Assembly (NCBI RefSeq): GCF_015668515.1
Contig: NZ_JADPFO010000001.1
Coordinates: 1,018,823-1,082,822, forward strand
Direction of reading: 5' to 3'
DNA from: Paraclostridium tenue
GTDB lineage: Bacteria > Bacillota > Clostridia > Peptostreptococcales > Peptostreptococcaceae
DNA: 64,000 bases
A model generated the notes under the pieces. That model was given only the letters and a program-made list of their open reading frames with translations, was not told the origin of the DNA and made no database searches. Numbering within the stretch: the stretch's first letter is position 1; the number at the start of each line of letters is the position of its first letter. This document shows positions 1 through 8,810 of this stretch, piece by piece. Both the position numbers and the translations under genes were made by a program.

Positions 1-103
1 AATAAATTGTACTAATACAATTTTTTTATTTTGTATAAATATGTTAAATATAATATTTCCATAGTAATATATAATTATAAATTTTATTAATGGAGGTTTT
101 TGT

Positions 104-928
104 ATGATAAAAAAAGTTGCTGCTATTCATGATTTATCTGGAATTGGAAGATGTTCTTTAACTGTTGCAATTCCCATATTATCAGCTTTAAAAATACAAT
201 GTTGTCCTTTTCCAACAGCTATATTATCAAGTCAAACAGGCTATCCAAAATATTCATTTTTAGATTTAACATCTGAAATGGTTTCTTATAAAAAAGTCTG
301 GAATGAACTTAACGTAGATTTTGATTGTATATATAGTGGATTTTTAGGATCTGAAGATCAGATTGACATAGTATCTGACTTTATAAATGATAATAAAAAT
401 TCATTAGTTATAGTAGATCCAGTAATGGGTGATAATGGATATCTATATCCAATATTTAACAAAACCATGTGTAATAAAATAAAAAATTTAGTTAAACACT
501 CAAATATAGTTACCCCTAATATAACTGAAGCTCTGATATTAACAGAATCAGACTATACTCAAATTAACCTTTGTAAAGATGAACTTATATCATTAGCCAA
601 GAAGGTATCTGATTTAGGTCCTAGTAAAGTTGTTATAACCGGTATAATTTTAGATAATAAAATTCATAATTTAGCATTTGATAAAAATTCAAATGAAGTT
701 TATTTTACATCTACTGATTTTAACAATATATCTTATAGTGGTACAGGTGATTTATTTACGTCTATACTAACTGGCATGATATTAAATGGTCATTCCTTAA
801 AATATAGCGTTGATATTGCCAGCCAATTTATACATAAATCTATTTTATATACATCAAAATTTAATGTCGACAGAAATGATGGTGTTATGTTTGAAATGTT
901 TTTAAGTGATTTAATATCTCATATTTAA
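104..928 (+). CDS. pyridoxal/pyridoxamine kinase (PfkB/ribokinase superfamily)
   Basis: Predicted cytoplasmic vitamin B6 salvage kinase that phosphorylates pyridoxal, pyridoxamine or pyridoxine with ATP. The N-terminus reads HDLSGIGRCSLT, the substrate-binding segment typical of PdxK/PdxY, followed by a DPVMGDNG segment near residue 106. The C-terminal SGTGDLF motif (about residues 211-217) carries the catalytic Asp and anion hole of the ribokinase fold. The 274-residue length is normal for the family. The ATG follows AATGGAGG with good spacing. It stands alone and ends at a hairpin shared with the convergent gene. A ThiD-type hydroxymethylpyrimidine kinase is the main alternative. Confidence 0.88.
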   Translation: MIKKVAAIHDLSGIGRCSLTVAIPILSALKIQCCPFPTAILSSQTGYPKYSFLDLTSEMVSYKKVWNELNVDFDCIYSGFLGSEDQIDIVSDFINDNKNSLVIVDPVMGDNGYLYPIFNKTMCNKIKNLVKHSNIVTPNITEALILTESDYTQINLCKDELISLAKKVSDLGPSKVVITGIILDNKIHNLAFDKNSNEVYFTSTDFNNISYSGTGDLFTSILTGMILNGHSLKYSVDIASQFIHKSILYTSKFNVDRNDGVMFEMFLSDLISHI

Positions 929-931
929 TAT

Positions 932-976
932 TTAGGTATCTTCAAATAATTTTTTTATTTAAGATACCTAATTTTT
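932..976. terminator. hairpin terminator between convergent genes
   Basis: An 11-bp perfect inverted repeat (TTAGGTATCTT at 932-942 with AAGATACCTAA at 961-971) surrounds a T-rich loop and is followed by T5. It ends the kinase transcript and may also serve the convergent gene. Confidence 0.75.
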
Positions 977-991
977 ATATACTTTATAAAT

Positions 992-1489
992 TTAGTAGGC
1001 TTTTTTTAAAAAATCATAATTAACTGTTAATTTAAATTTATTATTATTTATTATTATTTTATATCCTCTTAAATAAATTTTTTTTAAATCTCTTACTATA
1101 TTTGGTTTATTATCTATAAAATTAAATTTATGATTATTTATATCATCATAACTGTATATATTATTTAAAATATTTAACTCTGACTTTAGATTTTGTTTAG
1201 TCTGAAGATTTTTAACATTCTTTTCATACATATTATCAAATTGTGTTTGGTATAAATCTAAATATCTTTCATTATATAATATAAATTTATCTATTATAGT
1301 TTCTTTTAAACTTTTATCTTCTATACTTTTATAATTGTAATTTAAATAAAGTAATATATATCTTGAGTCAACTTTATTTTCTATAAATCGATTTAATTTA
1401 TTATCTATATAGTAATCATCACAATACCCATTTATATCAATATTGCTATATAAAATAACAAGTAACAATATTAATAATATTTTTTTCAT
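992..1489 (-). CDS. secreted hypothetical protein
   Basis: I do not recognise this protein. It has 165 residues and starts with a clear signal peptide (MKK, then a leucine/isoleucine-rich core to about residue 21). The mature part is rich in Asn, Tyr, Lys and Ile, probably helical, with no Cys pattern or catalytic motif visible. An AGGAGAAG ribosome-binding site precedes the ATG. It lies convergent to the B6 kinase and divergent from pdaA. The sporulation-linked neighbour pdaA is only weak evidence for a shared role. Confidence 0.6.
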   Translation of the reverse strand: MKKILLILLLVILYSNIDINGYCDDYYIDNKLNRFIENKVDSRYILLYLNYNYKSIEDKSLKETIIDKFILYNERYLDLYQTQFDNMYEKNVKNLQTKQNLKSELNILNNIYSYDDINNHKFNFIDNKPNIVRDLKKIYLRGYKIIINNNKFKLTVNYDFLKKAY

Positions 1490-1625
1490 TTTCTTCTCCT
1501 TTCTATCTTTAAATACTTGTTTATATATTGTCTAAAAATTTACTTTTGTATCCTATTTTTTCATAGATTATATTTATATAAATTGTAAAAAATATATTTA
1601 ACGTTTAATAAATAGAGGTGATAAT

Positions 1626-2489
1626 ATGAATAATGCACATAAAAGAAATTCTTTTTTTATCATTGCTATATTTATAATAGCTGGTTTTTTAATAAGTGGA
1701 GAGTTTGACATATTTGATAAAATAAAAACCCAAATATTAAATCCTAGTTCAAATACAACCGAATACAACTGGTATTTTAATCCTAGAGAAGATAAAAAAC
1801 AACCAACACCTATTAAAGAAGCTTCTTTCTTTAAAAAATATGGTGCCTATTATGTGGGGGATCCCAATGAAAAAGTAATATACCTAACTTTTGACGCAGG
1901 TTATGAAAGTGGTAATACAGAAAAAATATTAGATACTTTAAAAAAACATAATGCACCTGCAGCTTTCTTTGTTGTAGACCATTATTTAAAAACAAATCCA
2001 GAATTAATAAAAAGAATGGCTAAAGAAGGACATTTAGTTTGTAATCATTCAAAAAGTCATCCATCAATGGCTGGCATAACTGATTTTGAAAAATTCAAAA
2101 CAGAAATAATATCAGTTGAAGAAAGATATAAAGAGATAACTGGTAAAGATATGCCAAAATTCTTCAGACCTCCTATGGGAAAATTTAGTGAGCAATCACT
2201 TAAATATACTCAAGATTTAGGATACAATACTATATTCTGGAGCTTTGCATATGTAGATTGGTATGAAGATAAACAACCTTCTCATAACGATGCTAAAGAA
2301 AAAATATTCTCAAGAACACATCCAGGAGCTATAGTTTTACTTCATCCTAATTCTAAGACAAACACAGATATATTAGATGAAGTTATAACTCATTGGAAAA
2401 AAGAAGGCTATACTCTAAAAAGTTTAGATAACCTTACAAAGAAAAATAATTCTATAAATAATAATTCAAAATCTATAAAAAGTAATTAA
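1626..2489 (+). CDS. pdaA: peptidoglycan N-acetylmuramic acid deacetylase PdaA (NodB domain)
   Basis: Polysaccharide deacetylase of the PdaA type, which in spore formers deacetylates muramic acid so that muramic-delta-lactam can form in the cortex, a requirement for germination-specific lytic enzymes. An N-terminal hydrophobic segment (about residues 10-26) is a signal or anchor. The NodB domain shows all five motifs: TFDAGYE (~88-94), the metal-binding HSKSH (~140-144), RPPMG (~180), the DW region and LLHP (~237-240). The Ala in TFDAG replaces the usual second Asp/Asn. GAGGTG precedes the ATG. Forespore expression is known for the family; no promoter was assigned here. Confidence 0.88.
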   Translation: MNNAHKRNSFFIIAIFIIAGFLISGEFDIFDKIKTQILNPSSNTTEYNWYFNPREDKKQPTPIKEASFFKKYGAYYVGDPNEKVIYLTFDAGYESGNTEKILDTLKKHNAPAAFFVVDHYLKTNPELIKRMAKEGHLVCNHSKSHPSMAGITDFEKFKTEIISVEERYKEITGKDMPKFFRPPMGKFSEQSLKYTQDLGYNTIFWSFAYVDWYEDKQPSHNDAKEKIFSRTHPGAIVLLHPNSKTNTDILDEVITHWKKEGYTLKSLDNLTKKNNSINNNSKSIKSN

Positions 2490-2492
2490 AAT

Positions 2493-2528
2493 AAAAAAGC
2501 AGATATAAAATTTTATATCTGCTTTTTT
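2493..2528. terminator. bidirectional terminator
   Basis: A perfect 36-nt palindrome with A6 and T6 ends lies between convergent pdaA and the next gene, so it can end transcription on both strands. Confidence 0.85.
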
Positions 2529-2531
2529 ATT

Positions 2532-3026
2532 TTATGCATCTAATAAAACTAACTTTCCGTTATAAGTTCCTATCCAGTATGGTTTATATATGCTTTTAAT
2601 ATCTATAACTTTTATATCGTGAATATGTCCCTTATTATTAATAATTATGTTTTTAAGTAATTTTAGTATTTCATTTTTCATACTTTCTAGCATACTATCT
2701 TCATCCATGTTAGATTTTTTTATATATTTTTTAGATATATTTATCCTAGATGTTTTAGGAATTTTAGTTATAGATTCTGAAAATCCCGTATGAGTATTTA
2801 CTAACATAGTAATTTTATTACTACTTTTATCTTGTTTAAATATATGTTTTCCCTTACTCTTAAGAGTTACATCATATGTAATAACTTTATATTCTATATA
2901 TTGAAGCTTTGTATTTTTTATTCTAGGATTTAATTGAACTACCTTGCTCATTAAAGGTACTTTATCTCTTTCAATTTTTTTCATATCACTTTTTTGTACT
3001 TTAACTTCAATAGCATCAATTAACAT
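2532..3026 (-). CDS. hypothetical protein, no recognised domain
   Basis: I do not recognise this 164-residue protein. It has no signal peptide or membrane segment and looks like a basic, beta-rich soluble protein, with a run of aliphatic residues around the KLLKNIIINN segment and a C-terminal WIGTYNGKLVLLDA. The ATG follows GGGAGGAAAATC, a strong ribosome-binding site, which supports a real gene. It is a single-gene unit convergent with pdaA. Confidence 0.55.
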   Translation of the reverse strand: MLIDAIEVKVQKSDMKKIERDKVPLMSKVVQLNPRIKNTKLQYIEYKVITYDVTLKSKGKHIFKQDKSSNKITMLVNTHTGFSESITKIPKTSRINISKKYIKKSNMDEDSMLESMKNEILKLLKNIIINNKGHIHDIKVIDIKSIYKPYWIGTYNGKLVLLDA

Positions 3027-3310
3027 GATTTTCCTCCCACAGATATATTTTAGTCTTTATATATTATATTAAAGTCTTTATATATTTAATATATATGTAA
3101 TCTAAAATCTATATAAATATATAAATTAAAATTTCCTTTTTTATAGTATTATTTAATTTTTATTTAAATTGCTAATATTACTGTGTTAATTTTTACATTT
3201 TTAATATACTTTATTAATAAGTTTTATATTTTTTTGAATTATTTAACACGAATTTTGTAATGAATTTTGATAAATATAATAATTAAATAATATGTAAAGG
3301 ATTGATTGTC

Positions 3311-4708
3311 ATGAGATTTTTTAAACATATATTTACAGTACTAATAATAGTTATTTTTATAACTCCATATAGCTATTGCTTAAATAATACAAGTTCTAAG
3401 TTGCCTAAAATAACTATTGTTTCACCATATAATGCTCAACAATATATAATTTCTAAGCCAACTATAAAAGCTACATTTAGCAGTAATGATATAGATAAAA
3501 ATTCTATTAAACTGTATTTAAACTATAAAGATGTTACTAAAGATTGTTTAATAAATAATAATTCTATATCTTATAAACCTAAAAAGAAATTAAAAAGAGG
3601 TACTCAAATAGTAAAAATACAAGTCAATGATTTAGAGAAAAATAAATCAAGTTTAGAGTGGTATTTTAATGTAGGTACACCTAATTACAATCATTATTAT
3701 GGACTGATTCATTCTCATACATCAAATAGTGATGGTCATGGTAGTTTTGAAGATGCTTATTATAGTGCTAAATTTAATGCAAAATTAGACTTTTTTGCTA
3801 TAACTGAACACTCTAATATGCTAGATAATGACGTAAATTCTAAATTAAATGATGCTTCTAATAGTAAAAAATGGAATAATTTAACTAAAGTAGCTAATGA
3901 TTATAATTCTAATGGTAAATTTCTAGCTATTAAGGGATTTGAAATGACTTATCCATATGAAAATATAAAAAATCCTATAGGTCATATAAATATATTTAAT
4001 ACTCCAGGTTTTATATCCACAAATAATAGTTTATATTCTGATTTAAATAATTTTTATAAAGCTATTTCTAAAGAGGATAATATTATAGCTCAATTTAATC
4101 ATCCATGTGATACATTTGGAAGGTTTAACAACTTTAAATATGATTTAGATGCTGATAATGTTATCTCTTTGATAGAGGTAGGTAATGGATATAAAAAAGA
4201 TATTAATAAAAATAGATTAGCATTTGATGAATATCAAAAAGCTTTAGATCTAGGCTGGCATCTAGGACCTACTGCCAATCAAGATAATCATATAACAAAT
4301 TGGGGAGTTGCAAATGAATTTAGAACCGTAGTTTTATGTACAGATTTAAATGAAGGCGCATTTTATAATTCTTTAAAAAATATGAGAGTTTATGCAACTC
4401 AAGATAAAAATATAAAAATAGATTATACTATAAACGATGAAATTATGGGCTCAACTATAAAAAATTCATCTAATTTATACTTTAATATTAGTGTAATAGA
4501 TAATGATATTAAAGATAAGATAAAAAAAATTGATGTCATATCTAACAACGGCAAAATTATAGCATCTAAAGATTTTAATTCTAATTTAGCTAAACTAGAA
4601 TTTAAACTAAATAACTTAAAAAATTCTTATTATTACATTAAAGTTTATCAAAATGATAATAAAATTTCAGTAACTGCTCCTATTTGGATTGAATTTAATA
4701 AAAAGTAA
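3311..4708 (+). CDS. secreted CehA/McbA-type PHP-domain metallohydrolase with Ig-like domain
   Basis: Predicted extracellular metal-dependent phosphoesterase-like hydrolase. A signal peptide (about residues 1-24) is followed by an Ig-like domain (about 30-120) and a PHP domain. The PHP domain has the metal-ligand motif HSHTSNSDG (~134), then AITEHSN, FNHPCDTFG and PTANQDNH, as in CehA/McbA-family proteins. The C-terminal 90 residues form another beta domain. A TTG nine bases upstream is in frame, but AAAGG suits the ATG at 3311 (10-nt spacing), so that start was chosen. The substrate is unknown. Confidence 0.78.
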   Translation: MRFFKHIFTVLIIVIFITPYSYCLNNTSSKLPKITIVSPYNAQQYIISKPTIKATFSSNDIDKNSIKLYLNYKDVTKDCLINNNSISYKPKKKLKRGTQIVKIQVNDLEKNKSSLEWYFNVGTPNYNHYYGLIHSHTSNSDGHGSFEDAYYSAKFNAKLDFFAITEHSNMLDNDVNSKLNDASNSKKWNNLTKVANDYNSNGKFLAIKGFEMTYPYENIKNPIGHINIFNTPGFISTNNSLYSDLNNFYKAISKEDNIIAQFNHPCDTFGRFNNFKYDLDADNVISLIEVGNGYKKDINKNRLAFDEYQKALDLGWHLGPTANQDNHITNWGVANEFRTVVLCTDLNEGAFYNSLKNMRVYATQDKNIKIDYTINDEIMGSTIKNSSNLYFNISVIDNDIKDKIKKIDVISNNGKIIASKDFNSNLAKLEFKLNNLKNSYYYIKVYQNDNKISVTAPIWIEFNKK

Positions 4709-4740
4709 TGATGAAAGATTATCCTTTCATCATTACTTTT
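4701..4740. terminator. bidirectional terminator overlapping a gene end
   Basis: A 17-bp perfect stem (4701-4717 with 4724-4740) with a 6-nt loop lies between convergent genes. It contains the last codons and stop of the SpoIVB-like gene on the minus strand, so the hairpin is partly coding. Confidence 0.85.
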
Positions 4741-5726
4741 ATATAAACGCCTACGCCATTGGTAGTATCAGTTGTTATTACATGTGATAATGCACCTATT
4801 ATTTTTTTATTTTGAACTATAGGTGATCCACTCATACCTTGTACTATTCCACCATATTTTTTTAATAATTTTTTATCTATTATTTTAAAATTAAAACTTT
4901 CAATATTTCCATTATCATTTTTATTGACTTTAGTTATTTTAATTTTATATCTTTTATTTTTTTCGTTCTGATTGTGTTTCATAATAACATATGCAGGACC
5001 TTCTTTAATATCTTTTTCATCTGCAACCTTATATGTTTTTTTCTCTTTTAAATCTGAATTAAAATTTACTTTACCACTAATTCCATATTCATCTATTTTA
5101 AATATATTACCTTTTGATTTTGGTATTTTATTTCCATTTATATTTCCAACATATTTTTTTGCAGATTTATTTATAGATACTATATTTGAATCGTAAATTT
5201 CACCTTTATTATTTAATATAGTTTTATTATTATAAAATTCTATATTATGTCCTACAGCCTTAAATTTATAATCATTAGGATTTATATATGTTAACGTAGC
5301 TGTGTAAGGAATTTTATCTATTAAATTAATAGGATTTATTTGATACTTGTCTAAGTTTACAGTAATTAAATTATCATTTCTCAATAAATTTAATTTAATT
5401 TTGTCTTTTTCTTTCATAGTAATTAGTAACTGTATTAAATCTTGTTTAGATCTTATTTTAACATTTTCTTGATTAAACATTTTTCTCACTATATCTCCAC
5501 TTACACTTTCTACTAAATCATAATTTTTAAGCAAAGAATCCTTGCTAACTCCAAATATTATTACTTTGTTAGTATTTAACTCAAGATGTAAAAGTTCTCC
5601 TCCTATAATAACTTCCTTAGGTATTTTTTCATTTTTTTGCATTGAATAAGCATCATTTGGTAATAATATTATTAACATAGTTATAATAAAAAAAATAAAA
5701 AATTTAATGTCCTTAGATGATTTCAT
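4719..5726 (-). CDS. SpoIVB-family serine peptidase (S55), paralogue
   Basis: Signal-anchored serine protease of the SpoIVB family, whose founding member triggers pro-sigma-K processing by cleaving SpoIVFA in the space between the forespore membranes. Visible parts are an N-terminal membrane segment (about residues 9-27), a PDZ-like region (about 40-125), and a protease domain with catalytic His in AVGHNIE (H160) and Ser in the S55 signature QGMSGSPI (S299). At 335 residues it is shorter than B. subtilis SpoIVB (426). It is not next to recN, argR or spo0A, where the main spoIVB usually lies. It is therefore more likely a SpoIVB2-type paralogue than SpoIVB itself. Confidence 0.82.
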   Translation of the reverse strand: MKSSKDIKFFIFFIITMLIILLPNDAYSMQKNEKIPKEVIIGGELLHLELNTNKVIIFGVSKDSLLKNYDLVESVSGDIVRKMFNQENVKIRSKQDLIQLLITMKEKDKIKLNLLRNDNLITVNLDKYQINPINLIDKIPYTATLTYINPNDYKFKAVGHNIEFYNNKTILNNKGEIYDSNIVSINKSAKKYVGNINGNKIPKSKGNIFKIDEYGISGKVNFNSDLKEKKTYKVADEKDIKEGPAYVIMKHNQNEKNKRYKIKITKVNKNDNGNIESFNFKIIDKKLLKKYGGIVQGMSGSPIVQNKKIIGALSHVITTDTTNGVGVYIKVMMKG

Positions 5727-5846
5727 ATAGTGTCACCTTCTTAAGTCAATTTAGTGTTTGTAATGTTATTATTAGCTTAAATATAGTTTTATATAATGGT
5801 TACTATTTTACATAATTCCCATAGTTATATTTACCTACTAAAAATA

Positions 5847-5876
5847 AAAAGCCATCTTAATTTTAAGATAGCTTTT
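5847..5876 (-). terminator. terminator of the ATP-pyrophosphatase gene
   Basis: An AGCCATCTTAA / TTAAGATAGCT hairpin with one bulged base is followed on the minus strand by a long T-rich tail. Confidence 0.7.
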
Positions 5877-5879
5877 ACA

Positions 5880-6527
5880 TTATATTATATCTAAGTGTCC
5901 ATAATTATTTTCTATAACTATGCCTTTACTTTTGAAATCTATACTATTTTTAAATAAAGGTCCATCAATTACAAATGTATGATATTCGCCATTTTCTCCA
6001 CAAGCATCAGCACCAGTAGATTTTATTTCTTCAACCACACTTTTAGTAAGTTTTTTTCCTAATAAATCTTTACTTAGATATTTTAAGTTTACAGTCTTTA
6101 TTATAGTTGTAAAACCACTATCTATAAATTCATAAACCAATGATTCTCTGTTTTCTTGCCATAATGGAAATTCTGCTTTAAGGCCTGCTTTTTCACATCT
6201 TTCTATATCCCATTTTTTATGATTTTGTATATCTATATCTCCAAATGCACAAATTTGGGCTCCCATTTTTTTTGCTTTTAAAAGTGCCTTTTCAAATTCT
6301 TCCTCATACTCACATACGTCACATTCTACTTTCAAAAGTGGTATTTCTAAACTCTCACTAACTTTTTCTAGTAATTTATTAGTTATTCCATGAGTCCATG
6401 ATTTATCAATGTCTTTTTTTATTGTTGTTAAAAGTGCTAATGGTTTATATCCTTTTTTTATCATTCTATATAATGCTAATGTGCTGTCTTTTCCTCCACT
6501 AAATGACATAATAAATTTATTATTCAT
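5880..6527 (-). CDS. Dph6-like diphthine-ammonia ligase family ATP pyrophosphatase
   Basis: PP-loop adenylating enzyme with the N-terminal signature SFSGGKDS (residues 8-15), then the family features around THGIT, FGDID, FPLW and the GADACGENGEYHTFV segment near residue 170, which match archaeal/eukaryotic Dph6 homologues. Bacteria lack diphthamide, so the product must modify another substrate, for example in B12-related or sulfur chemistry. The substrate cannot be read from the sequence. AGAGG precedes the ATG. It is a single-gene unit with its own terminator. Confidence 0.8.
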   Translation of the reverse strand: MNNKFIMSFSGGKDSTLALYRMIKKGYKPLALLTTIKKDIDKSWTHGITNKLLEKVSESLEIPLLKVECDVCEYEEEFEKALLKAKKMGAQICAFGDIDIQNHKKWDIERCEKAGLKAEFPLWQENRESLVYEFIDSGFTTIIKTVNLKYLSKDLLGKKLTKSVVEEIKSTGADACGENGEYHTFVIDGPLFKNSIDFKSKGIVIENNYGHLDII

Positions 6528-6609
6528 CTGTTAAACCTCTCTTAATATGTATTTTAGTTTTATTTTATCATATATGCTTATTTTGCCAAATATATATCTT
6601 AGATATATA

Positions 6610-7038
6610 TTAACTTACTATAAAAAATGTTCCTATAAACAATAATATCGCACCTATATACTTATATAAATGCATAGATTGTTCTTTTAAAACTACTATA
6701 TCCATAAAAAAACCTATAAGAATTTGAGAAACTACGATAACAATTAATGTATTAGATAATCCTAATCCTGGTATAGCTTTAGTTGTAAAATATATTATAA
6801 ATCCTCCAAATATACCTCCCAGTAAAAACTTAGGACTTATAGAACTTAAATCTAACAATGAATTCGTATTACCTGTTAAAAAAATACTTATTAAAAAAAA
6901 TATTGCACCTACAACCAAGCTTATAAATGTAGCTATAAGTGGAGATGTGTTTTTTCCTAATTCTCCATTTATAAAAGATTCTAATGCAGTTGATCCACCT
7001 GCTAATACAGCAAATAATATAGCAACTATCTGTGACAA
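6610..7038 (-). CDS. DMT-superfamily permease, YdcZ/DUF606 type
   Basis: Small integral membrane protein of about 142 residues with five predicted helices; LAGGSTALESFINGELG is the YdcZ/DUF606 hallmark. Some relatives act as paired small exporters, but no partner gene lies next to this one. The open frame extends 13 codons upstream to an ATG, but AAAGGAGGG sits seven bases before the in-frame TTG at 7038, so the TTG start is used. Its substrate is unknown. Confidence 0.75.
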   Translation of the reverse strand: MSQIVAILFAVLAGGSTALESFINGELGKNTSPLIATFISLVVGAIFFLISIFLTGNTNSLLDLSSISPKFLLGGIFGGFIIYFTTKAIPGLGLSNTLIVIVVSQILIGFFMDIVVLKEQSMHLYKYIGAILLFIGTFFIVS

Positions 7039-7177
7039 ATAACTCCCTCCTTTGTATAATAAAATTTTATGATACAAGTCCTTTTTGCATTACAAATTTA
7101 TATAAAATTTAAATAAACTATTTTATACTTATTAAATTTTTGTTATAATCACTTTAATAATTAAAGAGGTGATAGAT

Positions 7178-7720
7178 ATGAATATAAATTTTAGCTTTAA
7201 TAGCTTTAATAAAAAAGAAAATGCAAATAACTTTATAATTTTAGGAATAATTCTGTTAGTAGTTGGAACTATATCTTTATTATTTAGAAGTGTAGGTATT
7301 AAATTATTATCATTTGGTTTAGGTGCTATTACTTTATTTTTAGCATATTTAAATCTAAAAACTATAAATGAGCTTAAAAGATATGAATCAAAGGAAAATA
7401 TAAAACCGTATATAGATAAGCAAATAATACTTCTAATTGTAGCTATACTATTTTTTGTATTCCCTCAAAAAGTACAAGGATTTTTTTCTTCTATACTTGG
7501 TGCATTTCTTGTTGTAAATCAACTTATGCTACTAATTAAAGGAAAAAATAATCCTTATATAAAATTCAATGGATTTAATGGATTTTTATTAATCTGCGGA
7601 TTACTATTAATAGTATCTCCCTTATTTTTATCTGGATTTATAGCTACATTCTTATCATTAATATTGGTTTTAATTGGTTTCCAATTATTATCTATTGGAA
7701 ATAGATTAAAAAAATTATAA
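7178..7720 (+). CDS. integral membrane protein, DUF308-like
   Basis: A 180-residue protein with about six hydrophobic helices and short loops; charged residues concentrate in the central loop (KTINELKRYESKENIKPYIDK). The layout resembles HdeD/DUF308-type membrane proteins, but I recognise no diagnostic motif. A GTG at 7169 is in frame, yet it lies inside the AAAGAGGTG ribosome-binding site, so the ATG at 7178 is the likely start. It is monocistronic and followed by a hairpin. Confidence 0.6.
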   Translation: MNINFSFNSFNKKENANNFIILGIILLVVGTISLLFRSVGIKLLSFGLGAITLFLAYLNLKTINELKRYESKENIKPYIDKQIILLIVAILFFVFPQKVQGFFSSILGAFLVVNQLMLLIKGKNNPYIKFNGFNGFLLICGLLLIVSPLFLSGFIATFLSLILVLIGFQLLSIGNRLKKL

Positions 7721-7721
7721 A

Positions 7722-7752
7722 AGTGGTACCTTATATTAAGGTACTATTTTTT
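7722..7752 (+). terminator. terminator of the DUF308-like gene
   Basis: A 12-bp stem (AGTGGTACCTTA with TAAGGTACTATT, two G-U pairs) is followed by a T-rich tail. Confidence 0.7.
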
Positions 7753-7844
7753 ATTTTTTAAATAATTACTGATTTGTGCATAAATATTTTTTATGATAAT
7801 ATTGTATAGTAAATTTAATAATAACTAAAGAAAAGGTGATTAAC

Positions 7845-8786
7845 TTGACAAATTTTAAATATGCCTTTGATAATAAAAGGTATCATACATGGAATTATTA
7901 CCTTAGAAATACTTTCGGAGAAAAAGTGTTTAAGGTATCTATAAATGCTGGTTTTTCTTGCCCTAATATAGATGGGACTATTGCTTATGGAGGATGTACT
8001 TATTGTAGTAAACAAGGATCTGGAGATTTTGCTGGAAACCCAAATGACAATTTAATTAAGCAATTTGAAGATATAAAACAAATGATGCACAAAAAATGGC
8101 CTAATGCAAAGTATATTGGTTATTTTCAAGCCTTTACGAATACACACGCTCCTGTAAATGTATTAAAAGATAAATATGAAACAATACTTAATTTAGAAGA
8201 CGTTATAGGATTATCTATATCTACTAGACCTGATTGTCTTCCTGATGATGTTTTAGAGTACTTAGCTGAACTTAATAAAAAGACTAATCTTTGGGTTGAG
8301 TTAGGACTGCAAACTATCCATGATAAAACATCTAAAATTATAAATAGGGGTCATGATTATAATACATTTTTAGAAGGTGTTGAAAAATTAAAAAAACATA
8401 ATATAAAAACAGTTGTTCACATTATAAACGGACTTCCTGGTGAAGATTATAATATGATGATGGAAACAGCTAAAGCTGTAGCTGACCTTGGAGTTCATGG
8501 AATAAAAATTCATTTACTTCATGTTTTAAAAGGAACTCCTATGGAAAAAATGATTGATAATAATACACTTACATTAATGGAAAAAGATGATTATATAAAT
8601 TTAGTTTGTGACCAACTAGAAATACTTCCTCCTGAAATGATTGTTCATAGACTCACTGGTGATGGTAAAAGAGATGAAATGGTGGGTCCTATGTGGAGTT
8701 TAAAAAAATGGGAAGTTTTAAACGCAATAGACGATACTATGCGTGATAGAGATTCTTACCAAGGAATTAAATATAAAAAGGCTTAA
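7845..8786 (+). CDS. TIGR01212-family radical SAM protein (YtqA-like)
   Basis: Radical S-adenosylmethionine enzyme of unknown substrate. The iron-sulfur ligands appear in CPNIDGTIAYGGCTYC, spaced C-x11-C-x2-C as in the TIGR01212/Elp3-like group rather than the classic CxxxCxxC. Other family marks are QAFTNTHAP, STRPDCL, WVELGLQT and a MVGPMWSLKKWEVLNAID C-terminal block. The open frame starts at GTG 7836, but that codon is part of AAAAGGTGA, so the TTG at 7845 is preferred (313 residues). The gene ends inside its own terminator hairpin. Confidence 0.88.
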   Translation: MTNFKYAFDNKRYHTWNYYLRNTFGEKVFKVSINAGFSCPNIDGTIAYGGCTYCSKQGSGDFAGNPNDNLIKQFEDIKQMMHKKWPNAKYIGYFQAFTNTHAPVNVLKDKYETILNLEDVIGLSISTRPDCLPDDVLEYLAELNKKTNLWVELGLQTIHDKTSKIINRGHDYNTFLEGVEKLKKHNIKTVVHIINGLPGEDYNMMMETAKAVADLGVHGIKIHLLHVLKGTPMEKMIDNNTLTLMEKDDYINLVCDQLEILPPEMIVHRLTGDGKRDEMVGPMWSLKKWEVLNAIDDTMRDRDSYQGIKYKKA

Positions 8787-8808
8787 TAATTAATTATTAA
8801 GCCTTTTT
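8775..8808. terminator. bidirectional terminator
   Basis: A perfect 34-nt palindrome with A5/T5 ends overlaps the stop codon of the radical SAM gene and separates it from the convergent transporter gene. Confidence 0.85.
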
Positions 8809-8810
8809 AT

